DNA from: Firmicutes bacterium UBA995
Lineage (GTDB): Bacteria > Bacillota > Sulfobacillia > UBA995
DNA length: 17,002 bases
Assembly: GCA_002291985.1 (NCBI GenBank)
Contig: DBBB01000165.1
Coordinates: 1-17,002 of the forward strand
Direction of reading: 5' to 3'
Shown here: positions 1 to 7,953 of the stretch, piece after piece
Layout of the letters: each line of letters opens with the position of its first letter
Position numbering within the stretch: position 1 is the stretch's first letter
Notes under the pieces: generated by a model
Databases searched by the model: none
Seen by the model: only the letters and a program-made list of their open reading frames with translations
What the model was told of the DNA's origin: nothing
Program-made: the position numbers and the translations under genes

Positions 1-126
1 GCCGCGCTGGGCTAGTTCCTGGGTCACATCCCACTCCGTGACCTCGTAACTGTCCTGAGCGGCCACCTGGGCGATGCCCGCACCCATCTGACCCGCCCCG
101 ACCACGAAGATCTGTTTGACGGTCAT
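1..126 (-). CDS. hbd: 3-hydroxybutyryl-CoA dehydrogenase, N-terminal part only (runs off left edge)
   Basis: Oxidises (S)-3-hydroxybutyryl-CoA to acetoacetyl-CoA with NAD(P)+ in the cytoplasm. The first 42 residues are visible. They start MTVKQIFVVGAGQMGAGIAQ, the Rossmann fold opening of the short single-function dehydrogenase family, with the dinucleotide-binding GxGxxG at residues 10-15, followed by the second strand ending in a conserved WD (residues 34-35). The ATG at 126-124 is the natural start because the family begins only a few residues before the glycine motif. It is the last visible gene of the minus-strand beta-oxidation operon, 34 bp after the fadA stop. FadN in the same operon already has this activity on a fused domain, so this copy probably serves the C4 substrate (inference). 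The C-terminal domain lies outside the window. Confidence 0.9.
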   Translation of the reverse strand, partial: MTVKQIFVVGAGQMGAGIAQVAAQDSYEVTEWDVTQELAQRG

Positions 127-160
127 GGCGCCCTGTGAACTCCCTTCTCTCCTGATGAGT

Positions 161-1342
161 CTAGCCGGCTCGCTCCAGCACGACGGCCGCGCCCATGCCT
201 CCGCCGATGCACATGCTGACCACGGCGTAGCCGGACTTCCTCCTCGCCATCGCCTTGACGGCCGTGACCGTAAGTTTCGCGCCGGTACAGCCCAGGGGAT
301 GCCCCAGAGCGATCGCCCCCCCGTGGATGTTCACCCGATCGGGGTCGAGATTCAGAAGGCGCTGCACCGCCACCGCCTGGGCGGCGAACGCCTCGTTGAT
401 TTCAAAGAAATCGACGTCGGCGATGGCGATCCCCGCCAGCCCCACCGCCTTCGGGATGGCCTCCACGGGACCGATGCCCATGATGTCCGGATCGACCCCG
501 CCGGCGGCGAAGGAGTGCAAGGTGGCCAGGGGGGTGACCCCCAGGGCCCGCGCCTTATCGGCCGCCATGACCACCACCGCCGCTGCCCCATCGCTGGTCT
601 GGGAGGAATTGCCCGCGGTGACCGTGCCACTTGCCGCGAAGGCGGGTTTCAGCTTGGACAGAGCTTCTTCTGAAGTGTCCGCCCGGACTCCCTCGTCGGT
701 CTCGAAGGTAATGCCTCTTGTATGGGCCGCGCCGTCGGGCCCGGCCTCGGTAATGTGGGCTCCCACCGGCAAGATCTCCTCCCGGAACAATCCGGCGGCG
801 ATCGCCGCGTGGGCCTTGCGATGGCTGTGGAAAGCGAAGTTGTCCTGGTCGGCCCGGGTCACGTTGAACCTCCGCGCTACCTCCTCGGCCGTGAGACCCA
901 TGCCCAGGTAAACCTCGGGCCAACTCCTGACCAGTTCCGGGTTGGGTGAGATCTTCTGTCCGCCCATCGGCACCAGGCTCATGCTTTCGACGCCCCCGGC
1001 TACGACCGTGTCAGCCCAGCCGCAGGCGATCTGGGCGGCGGCAGTCGCGATGGCCTGCAAGCCCGAAGAGCAGAACCGGTTGACGGTCTGCGCGGGGACG
1101 GACACGGGCAGCCCGGCCCGCAGGCCGATGATGCGGGCCACGTTCATCCCCTGTTCCGCCTCGGGAAAGGCGCAGCCGACGATGAGATCGTCGATGCTGG
1201 CCGGATCCAGGCCGGGAACCCTACGGACCGCCTCGCGCACGACCGCAGCCCCCAGATCGTCGGGCCGGGTATGGCGCAGGGTGCCGCGCCCGGCGCGGCC
1301 GACTGCCGTCCGGACCGCCGACACGATCACGGTCTGGCGCAT
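161..1342 (-). CDS. fadA: Acetyl-CoA C-acyltransferase (3-ketoacyl-CoA thiolase)
   Basis: Cleaves 3-ketoacyl-CoA with CoA to give acetyl-CoA and a shortened acyl-CoA, the last step of each beta-oxidation turn. The 393-residue length is normal for a thiolase. The nucleophile Cys91 sits in NRFCSSGLQAIA, with NEAFA at 316-320, His348 in GHPLG, and the acid/base Cys378 in CIGGGMG. The frame is open further upstream to 1426, but the ATG at 1342-1340 is chosen because MRQTVIVSAVRTAVG is the family N-terminus and an AGGAGGTGG ribosome binding site precedes it by a few bases. That binding site overlaps the stop codon of fadN, so the two are probably translationally coupled. The order fadN then fadA matches the Bacillus fadN-fadA operon. 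The next gene, hbd, starts 34 bp after the stop. Confidence 0.95.
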   Translation of the reverse strand: MRQTVIVSAVRTAVGRAGRGTLRHTRPDDLGAAVVREAVRRVPGLDPASIDDLIVGCAFPEAEQGMNVARIIGLRAGLPVSVPAQTVNRFCSSGLQAIATAAAQIACGWADTVVAGGVESMSLVPMGGQKISPNPELVRSWPEVYLGMGLTAEEVARRFNVTRADQDNFAFHSHRKAHAAIAAGLFREEILPVGAHITEAGPDGAAHTRGITFETDEGVRADTSEEALSKLKPAFAASGTVTAGNSSQTSDGAAAVVVMAADKARALGVTPLATLHSFAAGGVDPDIMGIGPVEAIPKAVGLAGIAIADVDFFEINEAFAAQAVAVQRLLNLDPDRVNIHGGAIALGHPLGCTGAKLTVTAVKAMARRKSGYAVVSMCIGGGMGAAVVLERAG

Positions 1343-1356
1343 CTTCGCTCCACCTC

Positions 1357-3765
1357 CTAGTTCCGCAATGGCTTGCTGGTGGAAATCATGTGCCGCATGC
1401 GTTCCTGGGACTTCTCCTGCTTGCACAGATCCAGGAAGGCCTCCCGCTCGAGGTCCAGGAGATACTGCTCGCTCACCACCGTGCCGGAAGCGACACGGCC
1501 GCCCGTGAGCACAAAGGCGATGTGATCGGCTATGTACTTGTCATGTTCGCTGATATGGCCGCCCTTGAGCATATTGTAGGTCTGGGCTTGCAGGGCCGCC
1601 AGGCCCGTTTCCCCCAGCACCTGGATCTTCGCCGGCGCAGGCGGCCGGAATCCCGCCGCCACCATGGCGAGCACCTCGGCCTTTGCCTGGTACAGGAGCA
1701 GGTCATGGTTCGCGACCACCCGGTCGGTCCGCCGGAGCAGACCGAGGGCCTGCGCCTCGCGGGCGCTGGTGGACACCTTGGCCATGGCTATGGTCTGGAA
1801 AGCCCGGGCCGCCAGGGGGCGGGTGTCGAGGGGAACGGGGGTGTCCTCGAACACGCCTTCCAGGTGGCGGAGGAGCAGTTCCTTGTTGCCGCCTCCTCCG
1901 GGCAGAAGACCCACGCCGAACTCCACCAGACCCATGTACAGCTCGGAACTGGCAACCACCCGGTGAGCGGCCAGGACGATCTCCGCGCCTCCTCCGAGGG
2001 TCATGCCGTGGGGAGCGGCCACCACCGGACGCCGCGAGTATTTCAGGGCCATGCAAGCCTTCTGGAAAGACTCGACGGCGGCAGACAGCCCCGACCAGTT
2101 GCCGTTGGCGGCTTCCATGACCACCAGGAGAAGATTGGCGCCGACGCAGAAGTGCCGCGCCTGGTTGCCGATCACCAGGCCCAGGAAGCTCCGCTCGACT
2201 TCCGCGAGGCTGTCGCCGATCAGGCGGATGACATCGGGGGATATGGCCTGGTTGGGTGAATGGAACTCCAGGCAGGCAACACCGTCGCCCAGGTCAAGGA
2301 GGCTGGCGTCGGTATTGCCGAGCACCACCGGACGGGACTCCTTGAGGTCTTTCAAGATGATGATCTCGGGGCGGCGCGTGAGGGGGACATGGGCGCGCCG
2401 GCGGAAGCAGTAGTAAGTGGACCGCCCGTCGCGTTTGCCGTAGAAGGTCGGAACGCCTTGCGCCAGCATTTCCTTGACCCAGGGCGCCACCGACACCCCT
2501 TCGGCCTCCATGCGGGCGACGGAGGCGCCGACACCAAGAGCATCCCAGGTCTCGAACGGCCCGGAATCCCAGCCGAAGCCCCACTTCATGGCGTTGTCCA
2601 CGCTGACCACATCGTCGGCGATCTCCGGCGCCAGGCCGGCCGTATAGGCCAGCCCCCGCTTGGTAAGCTCCCACGCCAGTTCTCCGCCGCGGTCCTCCGA
2701 TTCTACCAGCGTCTTGACTCGCTCGGCAGGCTCGGCGACGCGCCGGGTACGTGAAAGGGAAGGGAAGTCCGGCTTGACCTGCGGGCGGTACTCCAGGGTG
2801 CGCCAGTCAAGGGCGAGGATCTCGCTGCCCTGCGGTCCCTTGATCTTGCGGTAGAAGCCCTGTCCGGCCTTTTCGCCCGTCCACCCGCGCTCGGCCAGGT
2901 TTCGCACGAAAGCCGGGGGATCGAAATAGGGCTTCTCGTGGTCGGGGACGTTGGCGTGAACGTTGGCGGCCACATGTAGCAGGGTATCGAGACCTACCAG
3001 GTCGGCGGTGCGGAAGGTGGCGCTGTTGGGACGGCCCATGGCCGGGCCGGTTACGGCGTCAATCTCGTCGACCTGGTAGCCCCTTTCCTGCATGACCTTC
3101 ATCGTCTGCATCATGCCGAACACGCCGATGCGGTTGGCGATGAAGTTGGGGGTATCCTTGGCCATCACCACCCCCTTGCCCAGGACGTTCTCGGCGAAAT
3201 CGGTCATGAACGACACGACGGCGGGCAAGGTATCGGGACCGGGGATGAGTTCCAGGAGCTTCATGTAGCGCGGAGGGTTGAAGAAGTGGGTGCCCAGGAA
3301 GTACTGCCGGAACTCCAGCGGCTGCTTCTCCACCATCCGCCGGACAGAGATGCCGGAGGTATTGGTGCTGACGAGCGTCCCGGGTCGCCGGTGGGCGGCC
3401 ACCCGCTCCCACAGTGCCTGTTTGATGTCAAGGCGCTCCACCACCGCCTCGATGATCCAGTCCACGTCCGCCAACCATGCCAGATCGTCCTCGAAGTTGC
3501 CCGGCGTGACCAGCTCGGCGGCGGAAGACTGAAAGAAAGCCGCCGGCCTGGCCTTGAGGCAGTTCTGAATGCCTTGCGTCGCCAGGCGATTCCGCACCTC
3601 CAGGCTGTCAAGGGTCAGTCCGCGGGAGCGTTCCGCCGAGGTCAGCTCCTTCGGGACGATGTCCAGGAGGTAAGACGGGATGCCCACATTAGCCAGGTGG
3701 GCGGCAATCGCGCTGCCCATGACGCCCGCGCCCAGCACGGCCGCCCGGTAGATGCCTCGCTTCAC
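1357..3765 (-). CDS. fadN: Bifunctional 3-hydroxyacyl-CoA dehydrogenase / enoyl-CoA hydratase (FadN type)
   Basis: Hydrates enoyl-CoA and then oxidises the 3-hydroxyacyl-CoA with NAD+. The 802 residues carry the dehydrogenase first: GAGVMG at 12-17, STNTSG at 133-138, catalytic His160 in GTHFFNPP, Glu172, and NFIANRIG at 207-214, followed by the C-terminal helical domains to about 450. A crotonase fold domain follows at about 480-690, with the oxyanion loop FCVGANL (539-545) and GGGAEIVLA. The two glutamates expected for hydratase catalysis are present at Glu595 and Glu615. This order is opposite to proteobacterial FadB and matches Bacillus FadN (about 790 residues), as does the C-terminal KPLRN. 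The start is GTG at 3765-3763 with GGGGAGG 8 bp upstream. The gap to the preceding thiolase is 16 bp and to fadA 14 bp. Both active sites look intact. Confidence 0.95.
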   Translation of the reverse strand: MKRGIYRAAVLGAGVMGSAIAAHLANVGIPSYLLDIVPKELTSAERSRGLTLDSLEVRNRLATQGIQNCLKARPAAFFQSSAAELVTPGNFEDDLAWLADVDWIIEAVVERLDIKQALWERVAAHRRPGTLVSTNTSGISVRRMVEKQPLEFRQYFLGTHFFNPPRYMKLLELIPGPDTLPAVVSFMTDFAENVLGKGVVMAKDTPNFIANRIGVFGMMQTMKVMQERGYQVDEIDAVTGPAMGRPNSATFRTADLVGLDTLLHVAANVHANVPDHEKPYFDPPAFVRNLAERGWTGEKAGQGFYRKIKGPQGSEILALDWRTLEYRPQVKPDFPSLSRTRRVAEPAERVKTLVESEDRGGELAWELTKRGLAYTAGLAPEIADDVVSVDNAMKWGFGWDSGPFETWDALGVGASVARMEAEGVSVAPWVKEMLAQGVPTFYGKRDGRSTYYCFRRRAHVPLTRRPEIIILKDLKESRPVVLGNTDASLLDLGDGVACLEFHSPNQAISPDVIRLIGDSLAEVERSFLGLVIGNQARHFCVGANLLLVVMEAANGNWSGLSAAVESFQKACMALKYSRRPVVAAPHGMTLGGGAEIVLAAHRVVASSELYMGLVEFGVGLLPGGGGNKELLLRHLEGVFEDTPVPLDTRPLAARAFQTIAMAKVSTSAREAQALGLLRRTDRVVANHDLLLYQAKAEVLAMVAAGFRPPAPAKIQVLGETGLAALQAQTYNMLKGGHISEHDKYIADHIAFVLTGGRVASGTVVSEQYLLDLEREAFLDLCKQEKSQERMRHMISTSKPLRN

Positions 3766-3781
3766 CGCTGTCGCCTCCCCA

Positions 3782-4984
3782 TCAGGAACTCTCGGTCCGG
3801 ATAACCGTGGCCTCTCCCTGACCTCCGCCGCTACATATGCAGGCCACGCCCAGTGCCTCTCCCCTGCGCCGCAGTTCGAAGACCAGGTGCATCAGGATGC
3901 GCGCTCCGCTGGCCCCGATGGGATGGCCGAGGGCAACCGCCCCGCCGTCCACGTTGACCCGCTCTTCTCCCCAACCCCCTAGCCGGGCGCTGACCAGCGC
4001 CACCACGGCAAACGCCTCGTTGATCTCCACGAGGGCCATGTCGGCCGGCGTGAGCCCGGCCCGCTCGAGCGCCTGTTCCGCCGATAACCAGGGCACGGTA
4101 GCCAGGTAGGGAGCATCGGCCGATACCGCGCCGGTAGCCACGATAGAAGCAAGGGGGCGAATGCCCATCGCTTCCGCCCGCGCCCGGGACATGAGGATGA
4201 GCGCGGCGGCGCCGTCATTGATGCCGGGAGCATTGCCGGCGGTGATCGTGCCGTCCGGCGAAAAAGCGGGCCGCAGAGCGGCAAGTTTCTCGAGACTGGT
4301 GTCGGGCCTGGGGGGTTCATCCGCCTTGACCACGACCGGCGGCCCCTTCTTCTGGGGCAATTCCACCGGCACGATTTCCTCCTCGAAGCGGCCCTCGCTC
4401 ATGGCGGCCAGCGCCCGCCGGTGACTGTGGTAGGCCCAGGCATCCTGGTCCTCGCGACGCACCTTGAACTCCCGGGCCATGGCGTCGCCATGGCAGCCCA
4501 TGTGCACGTCGCGCACGGGACACCAGAGGCCATCGTGGACCGTCGCATCCAGCACCTTGCCGTGTCCCAGCCGGTGTCCCCAGCGTCCGCCGGGCAGAAG
4601 GTAGGGGCCCTGGCTCATGTTCTCCATGCCCCCGGCCACCGCGATGTCGATCTCGCCGGTGCGGATGAGCCCGGACGCCAGGTTGACGGCCCGAAGACTG
4701 GAAGCGCACACCTTGTTGATCGTATCGCTCGGCACCGTGACCGGCAGCCCCGCCTTCAGCGTGGCCTGCCGCGATGGGACCTGACCAGCTCCCGCAGCCA
4801 CCACCATGCCCATCAGCGCATAGTCTACCTGCTCGCCGCCAAGCCCGGCACGACCGAGCGCGGCCCGGATGGCTATGCCTCCCAGTTCGACCGCGGGTGC
4901 GTCCTTGAGAACCCCGCCGAACGAGCCGAAAGGCGTCCTCGCCGCCGCAACTATCACCGTATCCCTGCCGTCCCGTTTCACCAT
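3782..4984 (-). CDS. Acetyl-CoA acetyltransferase (second thiolase of the operon)
   Basis: Thiolase of 400 residues. Catalytic residues are all visible: Cys93 in NKVCASSLRAV, NEAFA at 322-326, His354 in GHPIG and Cys384 in CICSGGGQG. The wording of the motifs (NKVCASS, HMGCHGDAMA, DGGAVALGHPIGASGARIL) is that of the acetoacetyl-CoA thiolase branch, whereas the fadA copy has NRFCSSG and GCTGAKL, as in long-chain 3-ketoacyl-CoA thiolases. It may therefore handle acetoacetyl-CoA, with hbd and this enzyme taking the last C4 turn (inference). The ATG at 4984-4982 has GGGGAGGT about 8 bp upstream. It starts 4 bp after the fdhD stop, and fadN follows after 16 bp, so it is inside the operon. Confidence 0.93.
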   Translation of the reverse strand: MVKRDGRDTVIVAAARTPFGSFGGVLKDAPAVELGGIAIRAALGRAGLGGEQVDYALMGMVVAAGAGQVPSRQATLKAGLPVTVPSDTINKVCASSLRAVNLASGLIRTGEIDIAVAGGMENMSQGPYLLPGGRWGHRLGHGKVLDATVHDGLWCPVRDVHMGCHGDAMAREFKVRREDQDAWAYHSHRRALAAMSEGRFEEEIVPVELPQKKGPPVVVKADEPPRPDTSLEKLAALRPAFSPDGTITAGNAPGINDGAAALILMSRARAEAMGIRPLASIVATGAVSADAPYLATVPWLSAEQALERAGLTPADMALVEINEAFAVVALVSARLGGWGEERVNVDGGAVALGHPIGASGARILMHLVFELRRRGEALGVACICSGGGQGEATVIRTESS

Positions 4985-4988
4985 CGGA

Positions 4989-5813
4989 TCAACCTCCCCG
5001 CAGTCGCTCGTGTCCGCAGTACACGTTCAGCCGGTCGCCACGCGCGAAACCCACCAGGGTTACCCGCATCCGCTCCGCCAGTTGCACCGCCAGACCGGTG
5101 GGCGCCGACCGGGATACGATGATCGGCAGCCCCAGCCCTACCGCCTTCTTCACCAGGTCAGCAGCGACGCGGCCGGACGTCGCCAGTATACGCCCGGTCA
5201 GCGGGACTCCGTCCAGCGTGAGGCGACCCACCGCCTTATCCACGGCGTTGTGCCTGCCTATGTCCTCGCGCAGCACCGACTGCCGTCCTTCCCCGCCATC
5301 GGCGGGGGCGAGGAGGGCGGAATGGGTCCCGCCGGTCAACCGGAACAGGGGGGCGGAAGTCAGGCAGTCCAGCATCGCCCCTAGCCGCCGGCGTGAAAGG
5401 GAGACCTGGTCGGCGCCTGTGTCGAGGGGTTTCAGCCGGGCGAGGTCGACCAGGCTCATGCCACCCGCACAACCGGGGGTGACTACCCGGCGCCCGTAGA
5501 ACCTCGGCGCGAACTCCGGCAAGTCCGATATCTCGATCTCGGCCGTCGCCCGCCCGCGGTCCAGTTCGAGGCGGGCAAGTTGCGAAGCCGAGGTGATGAA
5601 ACCTTCGGCGCGCAGGAAGCCCACGGCGAGTTCGTCCAGGTGGTCAGGAGTCGCCTGAAGGGTGGCAAGCTCGTCACCGTTCAAGAAGATGGTGAAAGGG
5701 GTCTCGGCGGCGATCGCATCGTCGCGCTCGTCGACCTGGTGTCCCCGATAGCGGATGACCTTGCGGGTCACGGCTGCCCCGCCGTCCCCCGCCCCTTCCC
5801 CTTCTCCTGCCAT
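4989..5813 (-). CDS. fdhD: Formate dehydrogenase accessory sulfurtransferase FdhD
   Basis: FdhD passes sulfur from a cysteine desulfurase to the Mo-bis-guanine-dinucleotide cofactor of formate dehydrogenases in the cytoplasm. The 274-residue product shows the family landmarks: the cysteine loop TPGCAGGMS at 112-120, REDIGRHNAVDK at 182-193, SGRVAADLVKKA, SRSAPTGLAVQLAE and the C-terminal GFARGDRLNVYCGHER. The loop has one cysteine (Cys115) where the E. coli protein has a CxxC pair; the fourth position is Gly118. The frame stays open upstream to a TTG at 5891, but the ATG at 5813-5811 has GGGAGG 6 bp before it and gives the usual family length. It is the first gene of the beta-oxidation operon, ending 4 bp before the thiolase ATG. 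No formate dehydrogenase subunit is in the window. Confidence 0.92.
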   Translation of the reverse strand: MAGEGEGAGDGGAAVTRKVIRYRGHQVDERDDAIAAETPFTIFLNGDELATLQATPDHLDELAVGFLRAEGFITSASQLARLELDRGRATAEIEISDLPEFAPRFYGRRVVTPGCAGGMSLVDLARLKPLDTGADQVSLSRRRLGAMLDCLTSAPLFRLTGGTHSALLAPADGGEGRQSVLREDIGRHNAVDKAVGRLTLDGVPLTGRILATSGRVAADLVKKAVGLGLPIIVSRSAPTGLAVQLAERMRVTLVGFARGDRLNVYCGHERLRGG

Positions 5814-6114
5814 GTCCTGCCTCCCTGCGGCGCCATCAACGCTGCGCTCATTTACATCTAGACGCGACCCTGCCGAAGTGCTCTTAGTCAAAAATCCGCG
5901 ACAAAGAGTTCCCCGACGAGGCTCTCATTCCCTCCCCGGTCCTGGTCCCGACCGAGAAGGCAGAGTCGTCTACGGAATCCCGGCGCCGGCATCATCGCCC
6001 GGCACACCCGAAAGGCAGGGGCGGGTTCAAAACCCGCCCCTGCCATGACCGCGACCGTCACGCGCGCGCCCATCGCTTGCCGGGTTATCCGCAGGCGCGC
6101 GGCGCCGGCCCGAT
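5814..6114. other. Intergenic region between symporter and fdhD, with one strong hairpin
   Basis: About 300 bp without a credible gene. The only clear element is the perfect hairpin at 6014-6044. Open frames on both strands here have no ribosome binding site and no family resemblance. The promoter of the fdhD operon should lie here, on the minus strand. A TTGACT at 5887-5892 (minus strand) lacks a -10 box at proper distance, so I do not assign it. Confidence 0.5.
6014..6044 (-). terminator. Perfect 14-bp stem hairpin downstream of the symporter
   Basis: Arms 6014-6027 and 6031-6044 are exact reverse complements (GGCAGGGGCGGGTT) with a 3-base loop. On the minus strand it lies 70 bp beyond the symporter stop and is followed by only three Ts, so it is a GC-heavy terminator with a short T tract, or a repeat-type hairpin acting as an mRNA 3' end. 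It separates the symporter transcript from fdhD. Hairpins of this GGGGCGGG/CCCGCCCC style are often dispersed in high-GC genomes, so it may be one copy of a family (inference). Confidence 0.65.
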
Positions 6115-7719
6115 TCATGTCTTCCGGCACCAGGGCAGGATGGGCAGCGGTCCCATCTCGCGGCCTTCCACATCGCGAATGGGTCGGGGGGGGTCGCTCT
6201 TCTGGGTCAGCAAGGAGATGACGATCAGCGTCACGATGCTCACGATCGCCCCGGGGACGATGGCAATGAACAGGGCATCGCTCACCGCCCAGTCCATGAA
6301 TACCTGTCCCTCGGCCAGGGTGCCGGTGTTCATGATCTTGGTAGTGGGCAGAGCCCAGCGGTAGGCAATGATCCAGCCCGCCAGCCCGGCAAAGAAAGCG
6401 GCCAGGGCCCCCGTGCGATTGGCCTTGCGCCAGAAGTGGCCAAAGAAGTAGGGGGCGGCGATGGTCGGGAGCACCAGGCCGCCCGAGAGGATGATCAGGC
6501 GGTACACTCCCCGGAAGTACAGGGCCAGCGCCATCGCCAGCAGCGTGGAGGCAATGATGGTGGCGCGACACACCCGGAGCAGCTCGCGGTCACCCGCCTT
6601 GGGCTTGAAGTAGCGGTAGATATTATTGCCTGTAAGCGAGCCGATGCCCAGCGTGCAACCACTGCAGGTGCTGATGATCGCCGCCGCCATGGCCACGATG
6701 AACAGCACGGCGGCCCACGGGGGGAGGTACTGGTAGGCGGCCCAGGGTAGTACCTGTTCGGCCAGGTCGGGAGAAACTACCACGCCCGTGGTGAAGGCGG
6801 CGATGCCCACCATCACTACCATGAGCCCCAGGAGGAGATAGACGATGCCGCCGGTGATGAAACTGTAAGTCGCCGTCCGCTCATCCCTGGCGGCCAGCGC
6901 CCGCTGGTTGAGCACCTGGCTGGGGACATCGCCGATGGACAGGGCGGACCAGGCGGCGATATACAGGAAAATCCCCATGGCTCCCGTGTAGAACAGGTAT
7001 CCCTGGTCGCCGGGCAGGGGGGTCATCGCCCAGGCGGGAAGCTCTGACCAGGTCGTGGCCGTGGCCACGAAGTTGCTCCAGCCGCCGACATCCGCGATCA
7101 CCGTCGGGAAGAGCATCAGAAGACCGATGACGACCAGCACGACCACCACCACGTCCACGCGGGCGAGCGCGCCCAGGCCGCCGCTGGCGGTGACGATGAT
7201 GATCGTTGCCGTCGCGGCGAGGATGGCCAGCGCAATGCTCAACCCCGTGGTCAACGATATGACCATGCCCAGCGCGACCAGCGACCCGGCCAGCCAGGTG
7301 GTGGCAGCGAGGACCTGAATGACCGAGTACAGCATGCCCGTGCGCCGGTCGTAGCGTGAATCCATGAAATCGGTAACCGTGATGTACCTGGCCCTCCGCA
7401 ACCGATGGGCGAAGAGGCAACCCAAGAGGATCATCCCGATGGCGGGCGCCCAGGGGTCGAAGATGACTCCCTGCTTGCCGAAGAGATAGGCGAACCCGGC
7501 CGCCCCCATCATCGCTCCGGCGCAAATCCAGGTGGACAGGATGGAGGCGACGCTCAAGGGGTAGTTGAGCCCCCGACCGGCGATCACCAGGTCGGAGCAT
7601 TCGCACACCCGTTTCTTGCCGTAGAAAATGCCGAAGATCACGATGGCCACCACGTATACAACGAGAAGGCCGAGTATCCAGTCGGCGGTGGTGAAGACCC
7701 GGAGCAGTCCGTTTTCCAT
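6115..7719 (-). CDS. Sodium:solute symporter (SSS family)
   Basis: Inner-membrane sodium-coupled transporter of 534 residues, a normal length for the family. About 13 hydrophobic segments can be drawn (roughly 13-33, 53-80, 91-104, 130-155, 158-180, 188-207, 241-262, 286-310, 334-357, 386-402, 408-425, 436-454, 480-504). The family signature AAIISTCSGCTLGIGSLTGN lies at about 346-365; its Ser350-Thr351 match the position of the conserved sodium-site hydroxyl residues. The substrate cannot be read from sequence. Next to an acyl-CoA synthetase and a beta-oxidation operon, a short-chain carboxylate is the best guess (inference). The frame is open upstream to 7953, but the ATG at 7719-7717 has GGGGAG 7 bp before it and gives a proper N-terminus; the open stretch upstream is a different gene's remnant. 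It is divergent from the synthetase gene. Confidence 0.9.
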   Translation of the reverse strand: MENGLLRVFTTADWILGLLVVYVVAIVIFGIFYGKKRVCECSDLVIAGRGLNYPLSVASILSTWICAGAMMGAAGFAYLFGKQGVIFDPWAPAIGMILLGCLFAHRLRRARYITVTDFMDSRYDRRTGMLYSVIQVLAATTWLAGSLVALGMVISLTTGLSIALAILAATATIIIVTASGGLGALARVDVVVVVLVVIGLLMLFPTVIADVGGWSNFVATATTWSELPAWAMTPLPGDQGYLFYTGAMGIFLYIAAWSALSIGDVPSQVLNQRALAARDERTATYSFITGGIVYLLLGLMVVMVGIAAFTTGVVVSPDLAEQVLPWAAYQYLPPWAAVLFIVAMAAAIISTCSGCTLGIGSLTGNNIYRYFKPKAGDRELLRVCRATIIASTLLAMALALYFRGVYRLIILSGGLVLPTIAAPYFFGHFWRKANRTGALAAFFAGLAGWIIAYRWALPTTKIMNTGTLAEGQVFMDWAVSDALFIAIVPGAIVSIVTLIVISLLTQKSDPPRPIRDVEGREMGPLPILPWCRKT

Positions 7720-7803
7720 GCGTTCACTCCCCGTCGTCGATGAGTCGGGAACCTGTACGCCGCTCGCGGCCCAGGCGACGAGGTGACCGCCGAAGGTGGC
7801 CAC

Positions 7804-7953
7804 CTCGCATGCCCGCGCCCCCCGCCCGTGACGCTGCAAACTCGCCGTGAAACCGCGAGCGGCAGACGGCGTCGACCATCGGTGCCGCTCTAGCGAGTAT
7901 TCGGCCAAGAGGACGACGTCTCCTCCCCTGGCTCGCAGCGGTGGTATCGTCAC
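7804..7953 (-). pseudogene. Remnant of a sigma-54-dependent transcription activator (AAA+ domain piece)
   Basis: Codons from 7953 downwards read TIPPLRARGGDVVLLAEY and then SLER. This matches the segment just after sensor I of NtrC-type AAA+ activators (family pattern PPLRERxEDIxLLAExFLER). About 9 residues later comes RGFTASLQR, which fits the family's RGFTPEALxxL, then GRGARACE in the place of PGNxRELE. The GAFTGA loop, Walker motifs, a normal YRLNV segment before it and the DNA-binding Fis helix are all absent, so this is a broken piece of about 50 codons, not a working regulator. The frame happens to stay open into the symporter gene. The likeness is judged by eye; codons before 7953 (GECVAIAQV) may be a decayed YRLAQV. 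Confidence 0.5.

Noticed and set aside
1390..2754. Two consecutive plus-strand open frames (1390-2259 and 2260-2754) opposite fadN
   Set aside because: Antisense shadows of fadN. No ribosome binding site and no recognisable motif, while fadN is complete with both active sites.
1357..3765. Naming the bifunctional enzyme FadB
   Set aside because: Domain order is dehydrogenase first and hydratase last, as in FadN, opposite to FadB.
4421..5122. Plus-strand open frame across the fdhD/thiolase junction
   Set aside because: It crosses two well-supported minus-strand genes, and its composition is typical of an antisense frame.
7720..7953. Longer N-terminus for the symporter, starting at a GTG at 7953
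   Set aside because: The added stretch resembles a sigma-54 activator fragment, not a symporter. The ATG at 7719 has its own good ribosome binding site and gives the usual length.
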